A stretch of 64,000 nt of DNA from Halopolyspora algeriensis (GTDB lineage: Bacteria > Actinomycetota > Actinomycetes > Mycobacteriales > Pseudonocardiaceae): NCBI RefSeq assembly GCF_003337235.1, contig NZ_QPJC01000013.1, forward strand, positions 1 through 64,000, read 5' to 3'. The translations under genes were made by a program, and so were the position numbers. Below, piece by piece: positions 26,942 to 35,212 of this stretch. Numbering within the stretch: position 1 is the stretch's first letter; the number at the start of each line of letters is the position of its first letter. The notes under the pieces were generated by a model. That model saw nothing but the letters and a program-made list of their open reading frames with translations, was not told where the DNA came from and made no database searches.

Positions 26942-27145
26942 ATGATCGGCCTGGCGCGGTGGTCGGTGAACCGCCTTCTCAGATGGCGCCTTGCGGCGTT
27001 GGAGGCCACATCAGGTAGCCACCTACATCACGTGGCCCCCTGCCTTGCAATGCATCCATCTGAAAAGCCGGAGGTGGTCACCCTGCTCAGGCTGAGCACT
27101 CATGCAAAAACCATTCTGAAAGACCTCATTAGGACCCGTACCTAA
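26942..27145 (+). CDS. small hypothetical ORF coupled to the Nramp-like gene
   Basis: 67 residues. AAGGAG overlaps the stop codon of the Nramp-like gene and lies seven bases before this ATG, an ideal ribosome site. The product is basic (WSVNRLLRWRLAALEA, later HAKTILKDLIRTRT) and has one Cys. The second half of the gene is noticeably less GC-rich than its surroundings. No family is recognised. It could be a short real protein or a remnant of transferred DNA that keeps a good ribosome site by chance. Confidence 0.45.
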   Translation: MIGLARWSVNRLLRWRLAALEATSGSHLHHVAPCLAMHPSEKPEVVTLLRLSTHAKTILKDLIRTRT

Positions 27146-27175
27146 GGCCTGGCTGCCGAGGGGGCAGGCACGAGC

Positions 27176-28078
27176 TCACCGCGCCTCGGCACCCGGATCG
27201 ACGCGCTCGATGTGCCGGGCGGTGTGGTCGGCCACGGTCGCCGGCCGGTTGCGCGGGAGCCAGTGCCCACCCGCGATTTCGTGGACCCACAGCCGGCGCA
27301 CCCACGGCGCGATGTCGGTCTGCAGCGCCACGGAGACGAAAGCGTCCGAGGTCGGGGCCAGCACCTGTACCGGCACATCCGTCCATCGCCGCTGCGGGGC
27401 GGTGAAGCGCCCGCGCATGTTGGCCCGGTACAGCTTGAGGCCGTGGAGCAGGTCCGGCAGGTTTCGGCGGGCCCGCGCGGGAGTTCCGTCCGCGGCCGCC
27501 TCCCGGTGCTCCAGCCACTCCAGCCGTTCCGGTATCCGACGGCCGAATTCGGTGCGCCACAGCAGTTCCGGCAGCGGTGCGAGGTGGAAGAACCCGATGT
27601 AGCCGGAACGCAGCAGCTGGCTCACCAGCTCGCGCAGTGCCCGGGGGCGGGGCCGCAGACGGGATCGCATCCAGTGCGCGGCATGATCCAGGCAGGGCCC
27701 GGAAATCGAGGTGAAGGAGGACAGCCGGGTGGACAGCTCCCCTGTCACCGCATGCCAGGACTGGATGGAGCCCCAGTCGTGGGCGAGCAGATGCACCGGA
27801 TGGTGGGGGCTCACCGCCTCGATCACGGCCTCGAGATCCGAGACGAGCCGATCGAGCCGGTACGCCCGGAGGGAGCGAGGCTTGTCGGACTCGCCCGCTC
27901 CCCGGACGTCGTAGCGCACGACGTGGAAGCGCTCCGACAACCGTTCGGCCACGCCCTTCCAGATCGAGCTGTTGTCGGGGTAGCCGTGCACGCACACCAC
28001 GGTCGGCCGGGCCGGATCACCGTCTTCGTGCACCGCCAACGACAGCCCGTCGTCGGTGGCCACTCGCTTGTCGGGCAT
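27176..28078 (-). CDS. alpha/beta hydrolase (epoxide hydrolase-like)
   Basis: 300 residues. The oxyanion region is HGYPDNSSIW. The nucleophile elbow AHDWGS carries Asp rather than Ser, as in epoxide hydrolases and haloalkane dehalogenases. The C-terminal His is in GGHWLPRNRP. VRYDVRGAGESDKPR is the typical strand-loop after the oxyanion strand. It resembles the hydrolase half of mycobacterial EphD without the C-terminal short-chain dehydrogenase. No signal peptide. It is transcribed leftward, away from any operon partner. Confidence 0.88.
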   Translation of the reverse strand: MPDKRVATDDGLSLAVHEDGDPARPTVVCVHGYPDNSSIWKGVAERLSERFHVVRYDVRGAGESDKPRSLRAYRLDRLVSDLEAVIEAVSPHHPVHLLAHDWGSIQSWHAVTGELSTRLSSFTSISGPCLDHAAHWMRSRLRPRPRALRELVSQLLRSGYIGFFHLAPLPELLWRTEFGRRIPERLEWLEHREAAADGTPARARRNLPDLLHGLKLYRANMRGRFTAPQRRWTDVPVQVLAPTSDAFVSVALQTDIAPWVRRLWVHEIAGGHWLPRNRPATVADHTARHIERVDPGAEAR

Positions 28079-28160
28079 GCGGCCATGCTATGAGGGCGTG
28101 CGAGGCGGCTTGCGGTGGGCCGCGTCGAGTGCGGGTGGTGTGGCCGTCTCCCACGCGGAA

Positions 28161-28199
28161 GCGGCCGGAGCACCCTTGTCGAAAGGGCGCTCCGGCCGC
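28161..28199 (-). terminator. hairpin terminator after prs
   Basis: A stem of 11 bp (GCGGCCGGAGC and its complement), an A-C mismatch and a further 5 bp (CCCTT/AAGGG) closes on loop GTCGA. It lies 24 bp beyond the prs stop and upstream of the hydrolase. No T run follows. Confidence 0.65.
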
Positions 28200-28222
28200 C
28201 GGTGGGGGTGTTCGCTCCTCGC

Positions 28223-29209
28223 TCAGGCGTGGCCGTTGAACAGGCTGGTCACCGAGCCGTCCTCGAACACCTCGTGGATGGCCCGGGCCACCAGCGGGGC
28301 GATCGAGAGCACGTTGAGCTTGTCGAACCGCTTCTCCTCGGGGATCGGCAGCGTGTTGGTCAGCACGACCTCCTTGGCGCCGGAGGAGGACAGTCGTTCG
28401 ACCGCCGGGCCGGAGAGCACGGCGTGGGTGGCGGCGATGATGACGTCCTTCGCGCCGGACTCCAGCAGCTGCTCGGTGGCCTTGGTGATCGTGCCACCGG
28501 TGTCGATCATGTCGTCGACGAGCACGCACAGCCGGCCCTCGACATCACCGACGACGCGGTTGGCCACCACCTGGTTGGGCTTGGTGGGGTCGCGGGTCTT
28601 GTGGATGAACGCCAGCGGTGTCCCGCCGAGGTTGTCGGCCCACTTCTCGGCGACGCGGACACGGCCGGAGTCCGGGGAGACCACGGTGATGGCCTCGTCG
28701 GTGTAGGTGTCGCGGATGTAGTCCGACAGCACGGTCTGGGCCAGCAGGTGATCGACGGGCCCGTCGAAGTAGCCCTGGATCTGGTCGGTGTGCAGGTCGA
28801 CCGTCAGGATCCGGTCCGCGCCCGCGGTTTTGAACAGGTCCGCCATCAGGCGCGCGGAGATCGGTTCGCGACCCTTGTGCTTCTTGTCCTGGCGGGCGTA
28901 CCCGTAGAACGGCATGACCACGGTGATGCGCTTGGCGCTGCCGCGCTTGAGGGCATCCACCATGATCAGCTGTTCCATGATCGCGTCGTTGATCGGCTCG
29001 CAGTGCGCCTGGACGACGAACACGTCACAGCCGCGGACGGACTCGTCGTAGCGGACGAAGATCTCACCGTTGGAGAACTCGTAGGCGGCCTGCGGTGTGA
29101 CGGTCACGTCGAGCTGCTTGGCCACCTCCTCGGCGAGTTCCGGGTGGCTGCGGCCGGAGACAAGCTTCAGGCTCTTCTTCGGAGTCGCAGACATGGCACT
29201 CACGGTCAT
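28223..29209 (-). CDS. prs: ribose-phosphate pyrophosphokinase (PRPP synthetase)
   Basis: 328 residues. It makes PRPP from ribose 5-phosphate and ATP. Visible landmarks are FSNGEIFVRYDESVRG, VVMPFYGYARQDKKHKGREPISARL (catalytic Lys/Arg region), VDLHTDQIQGYFD, VVSPDSGRV and the PRPP-binding VLVDDMIDTGGT. The ATG at 29209 follows GGGAGG; later ATG and GTG codons (29203, 29194) are alternatives that change only a few residues. It is 22 bp after glmU, one operon. Confidence 0.95.
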   Translation of the reverse strand: MTVSAMSATPKKSLKLVSGRSHPELAEEVAKQLDVTVTPQAAYEFSNGEIFVRYDESVRGCDVFVVQAHCEPINDAIMEQLIMVDALKRGSAKRITVVMPFYGYARQDKKHKGREPISARLMADLFKTAGADRILTVDLHTDQIQGYFDGPVDHLLAQTVLSDYIRDTYTDEAITVVSPDSGRVRVAEKWADNLGGTPLAFIHKTRDPTKPNQVVANRVVGDVEGRLCVLVDDMIDTGGTITKATEQLLESGAKDVIIAATHAVLSGPAVERLSSSGAKEVVLTNTLPIPEEKRFDKLNVLSIAPLVARAIHEVFEDGSVTSLFNGHA

Positions 29210-29231
29210 CGTCCCTCCCGGTGGACGCGGG

Positions 29232-30755
29232 TCACGAGGCGTCGCTTGTCGGATCGGTGATTGCTTCTTCCTCCGCCAGAGCACGCTGTGCGGCCTGGTC
29301 GGCGGCGGTACCGGGCCGGCGTCTGGCGACCCAGCCCTCGATGTTGCGTTGTTTCCCCCGCGCGACCGCCATCGCGCCCGGGGGGACGTTCTGGGTGATG
29401 ACCGACCCTGCGGCGGTGTAAGCACCGTCGGCCACTTCCACCGGGGCGACGAACATGTTGTCCGCGCCCGTGCGGGAGTAGGACCCGATCACCGTGTGAT
29501 GCTTGGCCACACCGTCGTAGTTGACGAAGACCGTGGCGGCACCGATGTTGGTGTGCTCGCCGATCGTCGCGTCTCCCACGTAACTCAGGTGGGGGACCTT
29601 GCTGCCGGAACCGATCTCGGCGTTCTTGGCCTCGACGAAGGTTCCCACCTTGGCGTCGACATCGAGGCGGGCGCCGGAGCGCAGGAACGCGAACGGGCCG
29701 ACCGACGCGCCGGGACCGATCTCGGCTTCCTCACCCTGGGTCCGCATCACGGTGGCACCGTGTCCAACGGTACAGGCCGTCAGGGTGGTTTCGGGGCCGA
29801 TGGTGGCGCACGTCCCGACGGTGGTTCCGGCGCGAAGCTGCACACCCGGTTCCAGGGTCACGTCGCGGTCGAGCTCGACGTCGCAGTCCAACCACACCGA
29901 GTTCGGGTCCGTGATCGTGACGCCCTGACGCATCCAGTGCAGCAACAACCTGCGGTTGAGCTCCGCCCCCATCCGGGCCAGCTGCACGCGGTCGTTGACC
30001 CCTTCCACGAGCCACGTGTCGGTGCATACCAGAGTGCCCGCGCCGAGGCCGTCCTGGCGGGCGATCGAGACCAGGTCGGTGAGGTACAGCTCGCCCTGGG
30101 CGTTGCCCGTGGACAGTCGCTTGAGCGCGTCCTCGAGAAAGGCCGCGTCGAACGCGTACACCCCGGAGTTGATCTCCTGGATCGCCGCCTGTTCGGTGGT
30201 GGCGTCCTTGTGCTCCACGATGCCCGCGATCCCGCCGTCGGCATCGCGCACCACCCGCCCGTATCCGGCCGGATCCTCGACCACCGCCGACAGGAGGGTG
30301 ACCGCATTGCCGGACCCGTGGTGCTCGGCCAGCAACCCGCGCAGCGTGTCGGCATCGAGCAGTGGGACGTCGCCGTAGGTGACCAGCACGGTGCCGGACG
30401 CGCCGGTTCCCGAGTGCGCGAGCTGGGCCATCCCGCATGCCACCGCGTCTCCGGTGCCGAGCTGCTGCTCCTGGACCACGGTGCTGATCGTGCGATCGAG
30501 CCTGCCTGCCAGGTCCGCGAGGTGCTCGCCGACGGCCTGCCTGCCGTGCCCGACCACCACGGCCAGCTCGTCGGGCGCGATACCTGCGGCGGCACGCACG
30601 GCATGCTCGATCAGGGTTCTCCCGGCGAGCCGGTGCAGTACTTTCGGTGTCGCCGATCGCATGCGCGTGCCCTCGCCCGCGGCCAGCACGATGGTGCTGA
30701 CGGGCTCGGAGGACACGCCGTCCGAAGTCGGCCGGGCGGTTGCGCCCTCGAGCAT
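29232..30755 (-). CDS. glmU: bifunctional UDP-N-acetylglucosamine pyrophosphorylase / glucosamine-1-phosphate N-acetyltransferase
   Basis: 507 residues. The N-terminal half is a nucleotidyltransferase (LAAGEGTRMRSATPKVLH, VTYGDVPLL, EINSGVYAFD), and the C-terminal half is a left-handed beta helix of hexapeptide repeats (VGPFAFLRSG, KVGTFVEAKNAEIGSGSKVPHLSYVGDA) that transfers acetyl groups. It supplies UDP-GlcNAc for the wall. It begins behind GGGAGAG and reads into prs 22 bp later. Confidence 0.96.
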   Translation of the reverse strand: MLEGATARPTSDGVSSEPVSTIVLAAGEGTRMRSATPKVLHRLAGRTLIEHAVRAAAGIAPDELAVVVGHGRQAVGEHLADLAGRLDRTISTVVQEQQLGTGDAVACGMAQLAHSGTGASGTVLVTYGDVPLLDADTLRGLLAEHHGSGNAVTLLSAVVEDPAGYGRVVRDADGGIAGIVEHKDATTEQAAIQEINSGVYAFDAAFLEDALKRLSTGNAQGELYLTDLVSIARQDGLGAGTLVCTDTWLVEGVNDRVQLARMGAELNRRLLLHWMRQGVTITDPNSVWLDCDVELDRDVTLEPGVQLRAGTTVGTCATIGPETTLTACTVGHGATVMRTQGEEAEIGPGASVGPFAFLRSGARLDVDAKVGTFVEAKNAEIGSGSKVPHLSYVGDATIGEHTNIGAATVFVNYDGVAKHHTVIGSYSRTGADNMFVAPVEVADGAYTAAGSVITQNVPPGAMAVARGKQRNIEGWVARRRPGTAADQAAQRALAEEEAITDPTSDAS

Positions 30756-31121
30756 CGAAGCTCTCCCTCGGTCTCGAGCGGGTTCGACGCCGGATCACCG
30801 GACCCACCGTCCTGCCTCGTCCATGGTCTCGCCGGTGGGCGAAGTTGTGGGTTCAACCCCTCGGGGTGCCGGTAGCCGTGCATCCAATCGGGTGAAGGGT
30901 AACCGTCCGATCGAAGCCGCGGATCGGTGCCCCGCCGAGCCGGTGAACCGGTGGTCGGGATGGTACCGAGAGATCCGGGAGGTTGCCGCTGATGCCGGGA
31001 GCCGTTCACCGCGGGGAGTGATCGGCGCGCCGGATTCTCGGGAGGGGCCGTCTCCGGCCGGGAGGGCGGCCGTGCTCTCCGGCGCCGAGCCGGATGAAGC
31101 CGTCGGAGTGTGCCCGCCCGT
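30756..31121. other. 366-bp intergenic region upstream of glmU
   Basis: I see no ORF with a ribosome site. A GTGGGTTCAACCC stretch near 30847 resembles a T-arm by chance but has no surrounding tRNA. The leftward promoter of glmU-prs should lie in this segment; no convincing -35/-10 pair was found. Confidence 0.4.
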
Positions 31122-32831
31122 TCACGCTTCTTCCGGCGGGACCCACGTCTGGGCCGGGATGGTCGTGTCCGTCTCGGCGGAAAAGGCCGAGACCCGGTTC
31201 CCGCCCCGCCGCTTGGACTGGTACATCGCGGCATCGGCGCGTGCGAGCACCTGTTCACCGGACTCGTGGGGCCGCATCGAGACCACCCCGATCGACAGGG
31301 TCACCCCTCTCGCGTGCGAAGCAGCCAGCTTCGAGACCGCTGTGACGGCCCTGTGGAGCGCTGTCTCGGCTGCGGTGAGGGTGACACCGGGAAGAAGCAC
31401 GACGAACTCGTCACCGCCGTACCGGGCCACCAGATCGTCGGCGCGCAGCGCATCCTGCAGGGTACTTGCCACCACACGCAGGACCTCGTCTCCCTCGGCA
31501 TGGGAGCGCTGGTCGTTGACTTCTTTGAACCCGTCGAGATCGACCAGGGCCACCGACAGTGGTTGGGAGTCGGGCTGATCGAGCAGAGTCTCCAACCGAC
31601 CGTCGAGCGCACGCCGGTTCGGCAGTCCGGTCAGCGGGTCCTGCAGCGCCTGCCGGGTGATCGCGCCGTGCGCGCGGGTCAGTTTGGAGTGCGCCAGACG
31701 GGTCTCCAGCGTGGAGTTCCGCGTCTGACGCATTCCCCACAGCTTGTCCTCCAGCTCGGCGGCGTAGTCCTGCAGCGCCTGCTCGGAGCCGAGGCCGTTC
31801 AGTTCGCAGAGAAGAGCGTATTCGCGGAGCAGGGAGATGCGCAGGCTCGGCTCGGTGGCCTCGCGGACGATGCTCTCGCGTGTCCGAGCCAGCACGTCGA
31901 TCGCCTCACGGCTGCGATCGGCACGGCTCAAGCAGCGCGAGAGTGCGAGCGCGACCATGATCCTCTCCCGGGGGTAGACCGCCCGTTCCGGCACTCTCAG
32001 CCGTTCCAGCCGCTCGATGTGGTCCGGAGCCGGACGAGCCATCGCGTGGGCGGCACCGAGCACCGGCATCTGGTCGGCGGCCGGTTTGCCCGCCACGCGC
32101 GGAAACAGGGATTCGCGCCACGGGCCCTCGACGGCGAGCGCGATGGCCGAGGCGGTGGCGAATCGGTCGGAGGCCTCCTCGCATTTGCCGATGCGCTCGA
32201 GCTGGAGTCCCCAGGACAGCAGCATCCGGCAGCGGTCGATCATGTGCACGGCGATGTCGTGCGGTCCGCCGCTCTCCCGGATCCGGTGATGGGCGCGGGC
32301 CATGACCTCGTTGGCCGTCTCGTAGACGCCGAGCTGGGTGAGGACCAGCCCGATGTCGATGAGTGCGGTGGCCAGTAGCCGCTCCCAGGAGCGGCGCCCG
32401 AGCACGGTGTCGGGGAGCAGTTCGTCGTCGAGCGTGGCCAGCGCCTGCGCGATCTCGCTCAGCGCGCTGTCCGCGTTGCCCGCCAGGGCCGCTTGGCGCC
32501 CTCGTAGCGCGCGTGCGTCGGCCTCCAGCACGTCGAGCCCGTGCCTGCGCGCATGTGTGAGCAGCTCGTCGAGCAGGGGGTCGGCAGTGTCGGCCGCACC
32601 GGGCGTGGCCAGCCGTATCGCGGCACAGTGCCGGATGATCTGGGCCGTGACGCGGGGTTCACCACGTTGCTGTGCTTCGGTGAGCAGGCGGTCGGCCTCA
32701 CGGAGCGCCGTGCGCTGGCCCGGTCCGTCGCTGTGCTGGGCGACCGCGTTCAGTTCGCGTGCGCGCCCGACCAGCCATGCGTCGGAGACCTCGCCCAGCG
32801 TGGCCGCCTCTTCCTCGCACACGTCAACCAT
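31122..32831 (-). CDS. diguanylate cyclase with TPR-like N-terminal domain
   Basis: 569 residues. The C-terminal GGDEF domain (about residues 395-555) has YGGDEFV at about 472-478, LPNRRALDGRLETL and the later ADAAMYQSKRRGGNRV. Five residues before GGDEF is RADD, the RxxD inhibitory (I) site, which suggests feedback by c-di-GMP. The first 370 residues are alpha-helical and TPR-like, with a coiled-coil region before the cyclase (about 345-385; QALQDYAAELEDKLWGM). No membrane segment, so it is a cytoplasmic enzyme likely controlled through the helical sensor. It lies between glmU and tRNA-Gln. Confidence 0.9.
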   Translation of the reverse strand: MVDVCEEEAATLGEVSDAWLVGRARELNAVAQHSDGPGQRTALREADRLLTEAQQRGEPRVTAQIIRHCAAIRLATPGAADTADPLLDELLTHARRHGLDVLEADARALRGRQAALAGNADSALSEIAQALATLDDELLPDTVLGRRSWERLLATALIDIGLVLTQLGVYETANEVMARAHHRIRESGGPHDIAVHMIDRCRMLLSWGLQLERIGKCEEASDRFATASAIALAVEGPWRESLFPRVAGKPAADQMPVLGAAHAMARPAPDHIERLERLRVPERAVYPRERIMVALALSRCLSRADRSREAIDVLARTRESIVREATEPSLRISLLREYALLCELNGLGSEQALQDYAAELEDKLWGMRQTRNSTLETRLAHSKLTRAHGAITRQALQDPLTGLPNRRALDGRLETLLDQPDSQPLSVALVDLDGFKEVNDQRSHAEGDEVLRVVASTLQDALRADDLVARYGGDEFVVLLPGVTLTAAETALHRAVTAVSKLAASHARGVTLSIGVVSMRPHESGEQVLARADAAMYQSKRRGGNRVSAFSAETDTTIPAQTWVPPEEA

Positions 32832-32930
32832 GTTGTCGTGCAGCGACGCACACCCCCCGTCAACCTCCGTCCGGCCGTGGCCGACCGTCCGGCTTGGTGG
32901 TCAACTCTGCCGTACCGAGATGCCCGATCG

Positions 32931-33001
32931 CTCCGCCGCCAGGATTCGAACCTGGACTATCGGAACCAAAATCCGATGTGCTGCCTTTACACCACGGCGG
33001 A
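32931..33001 (-). tRNA. tRNA-Gln (anticodon TTG)
   Basis: Reading leftward, the acceptor stem TCCGCCG pairs with CGGCGGA, the D arm is GTGTAAAGGCAGCAC, the anticodon stem TCGGA/TCCGA holds loop TTTTGGT with anticodon TTG, and the T arm is CCAGG-TTCGAAT-CCTGG. The discriminator is G and no CCA is encoded. It lies just upstream of the diguanylate cyclase start and reads toward it. Confidence 0.95.
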
Positions 33002-33241
33002 TCGTACGACTCCGGCGAATCCGGCCCGGCTCCCGTCGCTGCCGGAAAGCCTACCGATCCGACTCGCCGTGTCGTCGTCGTGTCGCCAACATAGTGGCAT
33101 GCCCGTCGAGACGTGATGACCTCGGCCACCGTAAAACGGTGATCACTGGCGGTGACCACCGGTGGGAGGGGAGCTCCGATCGGGACGGGAACACCACACC
33201 ACGGTTTCGACACCGGGATGACGGCTGAACGCGGCACAACT

Positions 33242-33269
33242 TACGCTTGCGTAGGTTACGGTACCGTAA
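33242..33269. promoter_or_regulatory. double palindrome upstream of the desaturase, likely TetR operator
   Basis: TACGCTTGCGTA (33242-33253) and TTACGGTACCGTAA (33256-33269, a perfect 14-bp palindrome) stand side by side 15 bp apart centre to centre, sharing TACG and CGTA half-sites. They are 140 bp before the desaturase ATG. The TetR gene following the desaturase is the natural candidate to bind here. The rest of the 33002-33407 gap contains no gene. Confidence 0.65.
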
Positions 33270-33407
33270 GCTGGAGATGCCACAACTTCGCCACCGTCGC
33301 ACACTCGGGGCGGTGCCTTCCGAGAAGTTCGTTCCCGACCCAAGCCACGACAGCCCTGCACTGATCGCTTTTCGTTCCCATCACCCGATCCAGTTGAGGT
33401 AGTGAGC

Positions 33408-34382
33408 ATGACTGCAGCAACCGAGAGCGCCGAACCCGCGGCGTCCCAAGCCCGCTCCGGTTCGGGTCCAAAGCCGCTGACCGTGGGTTCCAAGCCCCGC
33501 ATCGCGCAGATGTCGGTATACCTGTTCGTCCTGGTCCCGCTCGTCGCGCTGATCGCGGCGGTCCCCGCCGCCTGGGGTTGGGGGCTCGGCATGGTGGACA
33601 TCTCCCTGGCCGTGGTCTTCTACGTCGCCAGCGGCCTCGGTGTCACGGTGGGCTTCCACCGACTGTTCACCCATGGTTCCTTCAAGACCAATCGGGGTGT
33701 GAAGGTCGCTCTGGCGATCTCCGGAATGACGGCCGTGCAAGGTCCCCTGATCACCTGGGTTGCCGATCACCGGCGGCACCACGCCTACTCCGACCGCGAG
33801 GGTGATCCGCACTCGCCGTGGCGGTTCGGCAGTTCCCCGGTCGCGCTGGCCAAGGGCTTCTGGCACGCCCACATGGGCTGGCTGTTCGAGCGCACCCTGA
33901 CCAACACCGACCGCTTCGCGCCCGATCTGCTCAAGGACCGCGTGCTGGCGCGCGTGAACCGGCTGTTCCCGGTGTGGACCGTGGCCAGCTTCGTGCTCCC
34001 GGCCATCCTGGGCGGGCTGATCACCTGGTCCTGGTGGGGCGCGTTCACGGCCTTCTTCTGGGCGGGACTGGTGCGCGTGTCCGTGCTGCACCACATCACG
34101 TGGTCGGTGAACTCGATCTGCCACATGATCGGTGAGCGGCCGTTCAAGAGCCGGGACAAGGCGGCGAACTTCTGGCCGCTGGCGCTCGTGTCCTTCGGCG
34201 AGTCCTGGCACAACTCGCACCACGCCGACCCGACCTGCGCGCGGCACGGTGTGCAAAAAGGGCAGTTGGACATCTCCGCCCGCATGATCTGGATGCTCGA
34301 GCGGATCGGCTGGGCGTGGAAGGTGCGCTGGCCGAACGAGAAACGGCTCGCACGCATCGCGGCCACCGAGAACCACTCCTGA
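33408..34382 (+). CDS. acyl-CoA desaturase (membrane delta-9 type)
   Basis: 324 residues. It inserts a double bond in acyl chains at the membrane. The three histidine boxes are HRLFTH (residues 84-89), HRRHH (121-125) and WHNSHHA (near 268), separated by hydrophobic membrane-spanning pairs. The ATG at 33408 is eight bases from GAGG (the GTG at 33402 is only two bases from it), so I prefer ATG. It is followed by a TetR gene 113 bp downstream, with a double palindrome in its promoter region, a pairing seen in regulated desaturases. Confidence 0.94.
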   Translation: MTAATESAEPAASQARSGSGPKPLTVGSKPRIAQMSVYLFVLVPLVALIAAVPAAWGWGLGMVDISLAVVFYVASGLGVTVGFHRLFTHGSFKTNRGVKVALAISGMTAVQGPLITWVADHRRHHAYSDREGDPHSPWRFGSSPVALAKGFWHAHMGWLFERTLTNTDRFAPDLLKDRVLARVNRLFPVWTVASFVLPAILGGLITWSWWGAFTAFFWAGLVRVSVLHHITWSVNSICHMIGERPFKSRDKAANFWPLALVSFGESWHNSHHADPTCARHGVQKGQLDISARMIWMLERIGWAWKVRWPNEKRLARIAATENHS

Positions 34383-34495
34383 TTCGCTACGCCCGGGCGC
34401 CGGTTGTCGAATCGGCCCCGGGCGTGCGCGTGCCGGATCCGGCAGGGCGGCAGGTGGGCACATCGTGGTGTCCACGGGAACCTAAGGTGAATTCC

Positions 34496-35182
34496 ATGGC
34501 GGCACGGCGACGAGGGCGAGGCGGTAGCGAGGCCGATGCCCGGCGCGCGGGCTCACGGGGTTCGTCCTCCGCGGCACGCGCCCGGATGACCGGCAAGGAG
34601 CGGCGCCAGCAACTTCTCGATGTCGCGCGTGCCCTGTTCGCGGAGAAGGGCTTCGACGGCACTTCCATCGAGGAGATCGCCCACCGCGCCGACGTCTCCA
34701 AACCCGTGGTCTACGAGCACTTCGGTGGCAAGGAGGGCATCTACGCCGTGGTCGTCGACCGCGAGATGCAGTCCCTGCTGGACCTGATCGTCTCGGCGCT
34801 TTCCGCCGGACACCCGCGTGAGCTGCTGGAGCAGGCGGCGTGTGCGTTGCTGGACTACATCGACCACTCCACCGACGGCTTTCGCATACTGGTGCGGGAT
34901 TCGCCGGTGGCCAGCACGAGCGGCACGTTCTCCAGCCTGCTCAACGACATCGCCAGTCAGGTCGAACACATTTTCGGGCTGCAGTTCAGCGCGAAGGGCT
35001 ACGACCCGAAGCTCGCTCCGCTCTACAGCCAGGCCCTGGTCGGGATGGTCGCCCTGACCGGCCAGTGGTGGCTGGAGGCGGGCAAGCCGAAGAAGGAGGC
35101 CGTTGCCGCGCACCTGGTGAACCTGGCCTGGAACGGGTTGTCGCACCTGGAACACAAGCCCGGCATGCGTACCCGTCGGTAG
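34496..35182 (+). CDS. TetR family transcriptional regulator (Rv1019-like)
   Basis: 228 residues. A basic Ala-rich N-terminal tail (about 30 residues) precedes the TetR helix-turn-helix at 34-80 (RRQQLLDVARALFAEKGF, then SIEEIAHRADVSKPVVYEHF). The C-terminal ligand domain (FRILVRDSPVASTSGTFSSLLND, LAPLYSQALVGMVALTGQWWLE) closely resembles the regulator that lies between glmU and mfd in M. tuberculosis. The ATG at 34496 is preceded by AAGG. Likely target is the palindrome pair upstream of the desaturase (inference). Confidence 0.93.
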   Translation: MAARRRGRGGSEADARRAGSRGSSSAARARMTGKERRQQLLDVARALFAEKGFDGTSIEEIAHRADVSKPVVYEHFGGKEGIYAVVVDREMQSLLDLIVSALSAGHPRELLEQAACALLDYIDHSTDGFRILVRDSPVASTSGTFSSLLNDIASQVEHIFGLQFSAKGYDPKLAPLYSQALVGMVALTGQWWLEAGKPKKEAVAAHLVNLAWNGLSHLEHKPGMRTRR

Positions 35183-35212
35183 GTTGCGGTGCGGTGTCCG
35201 GAGTTCGTCGGC

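Noticed and set aside
26942-27145. Remnant of an insertion sequence
   Set aside because: The lower GC suggests transfer, but no terminal inverted repeats, target duplication or transposase motif is visible.
30840-30870. T-arm-like GTGGGTTCAACCC in the glmU upstream region
   Set aside because: The flanking bases do not form acceptor, D or anticodon stems, so it is not a tRNA.
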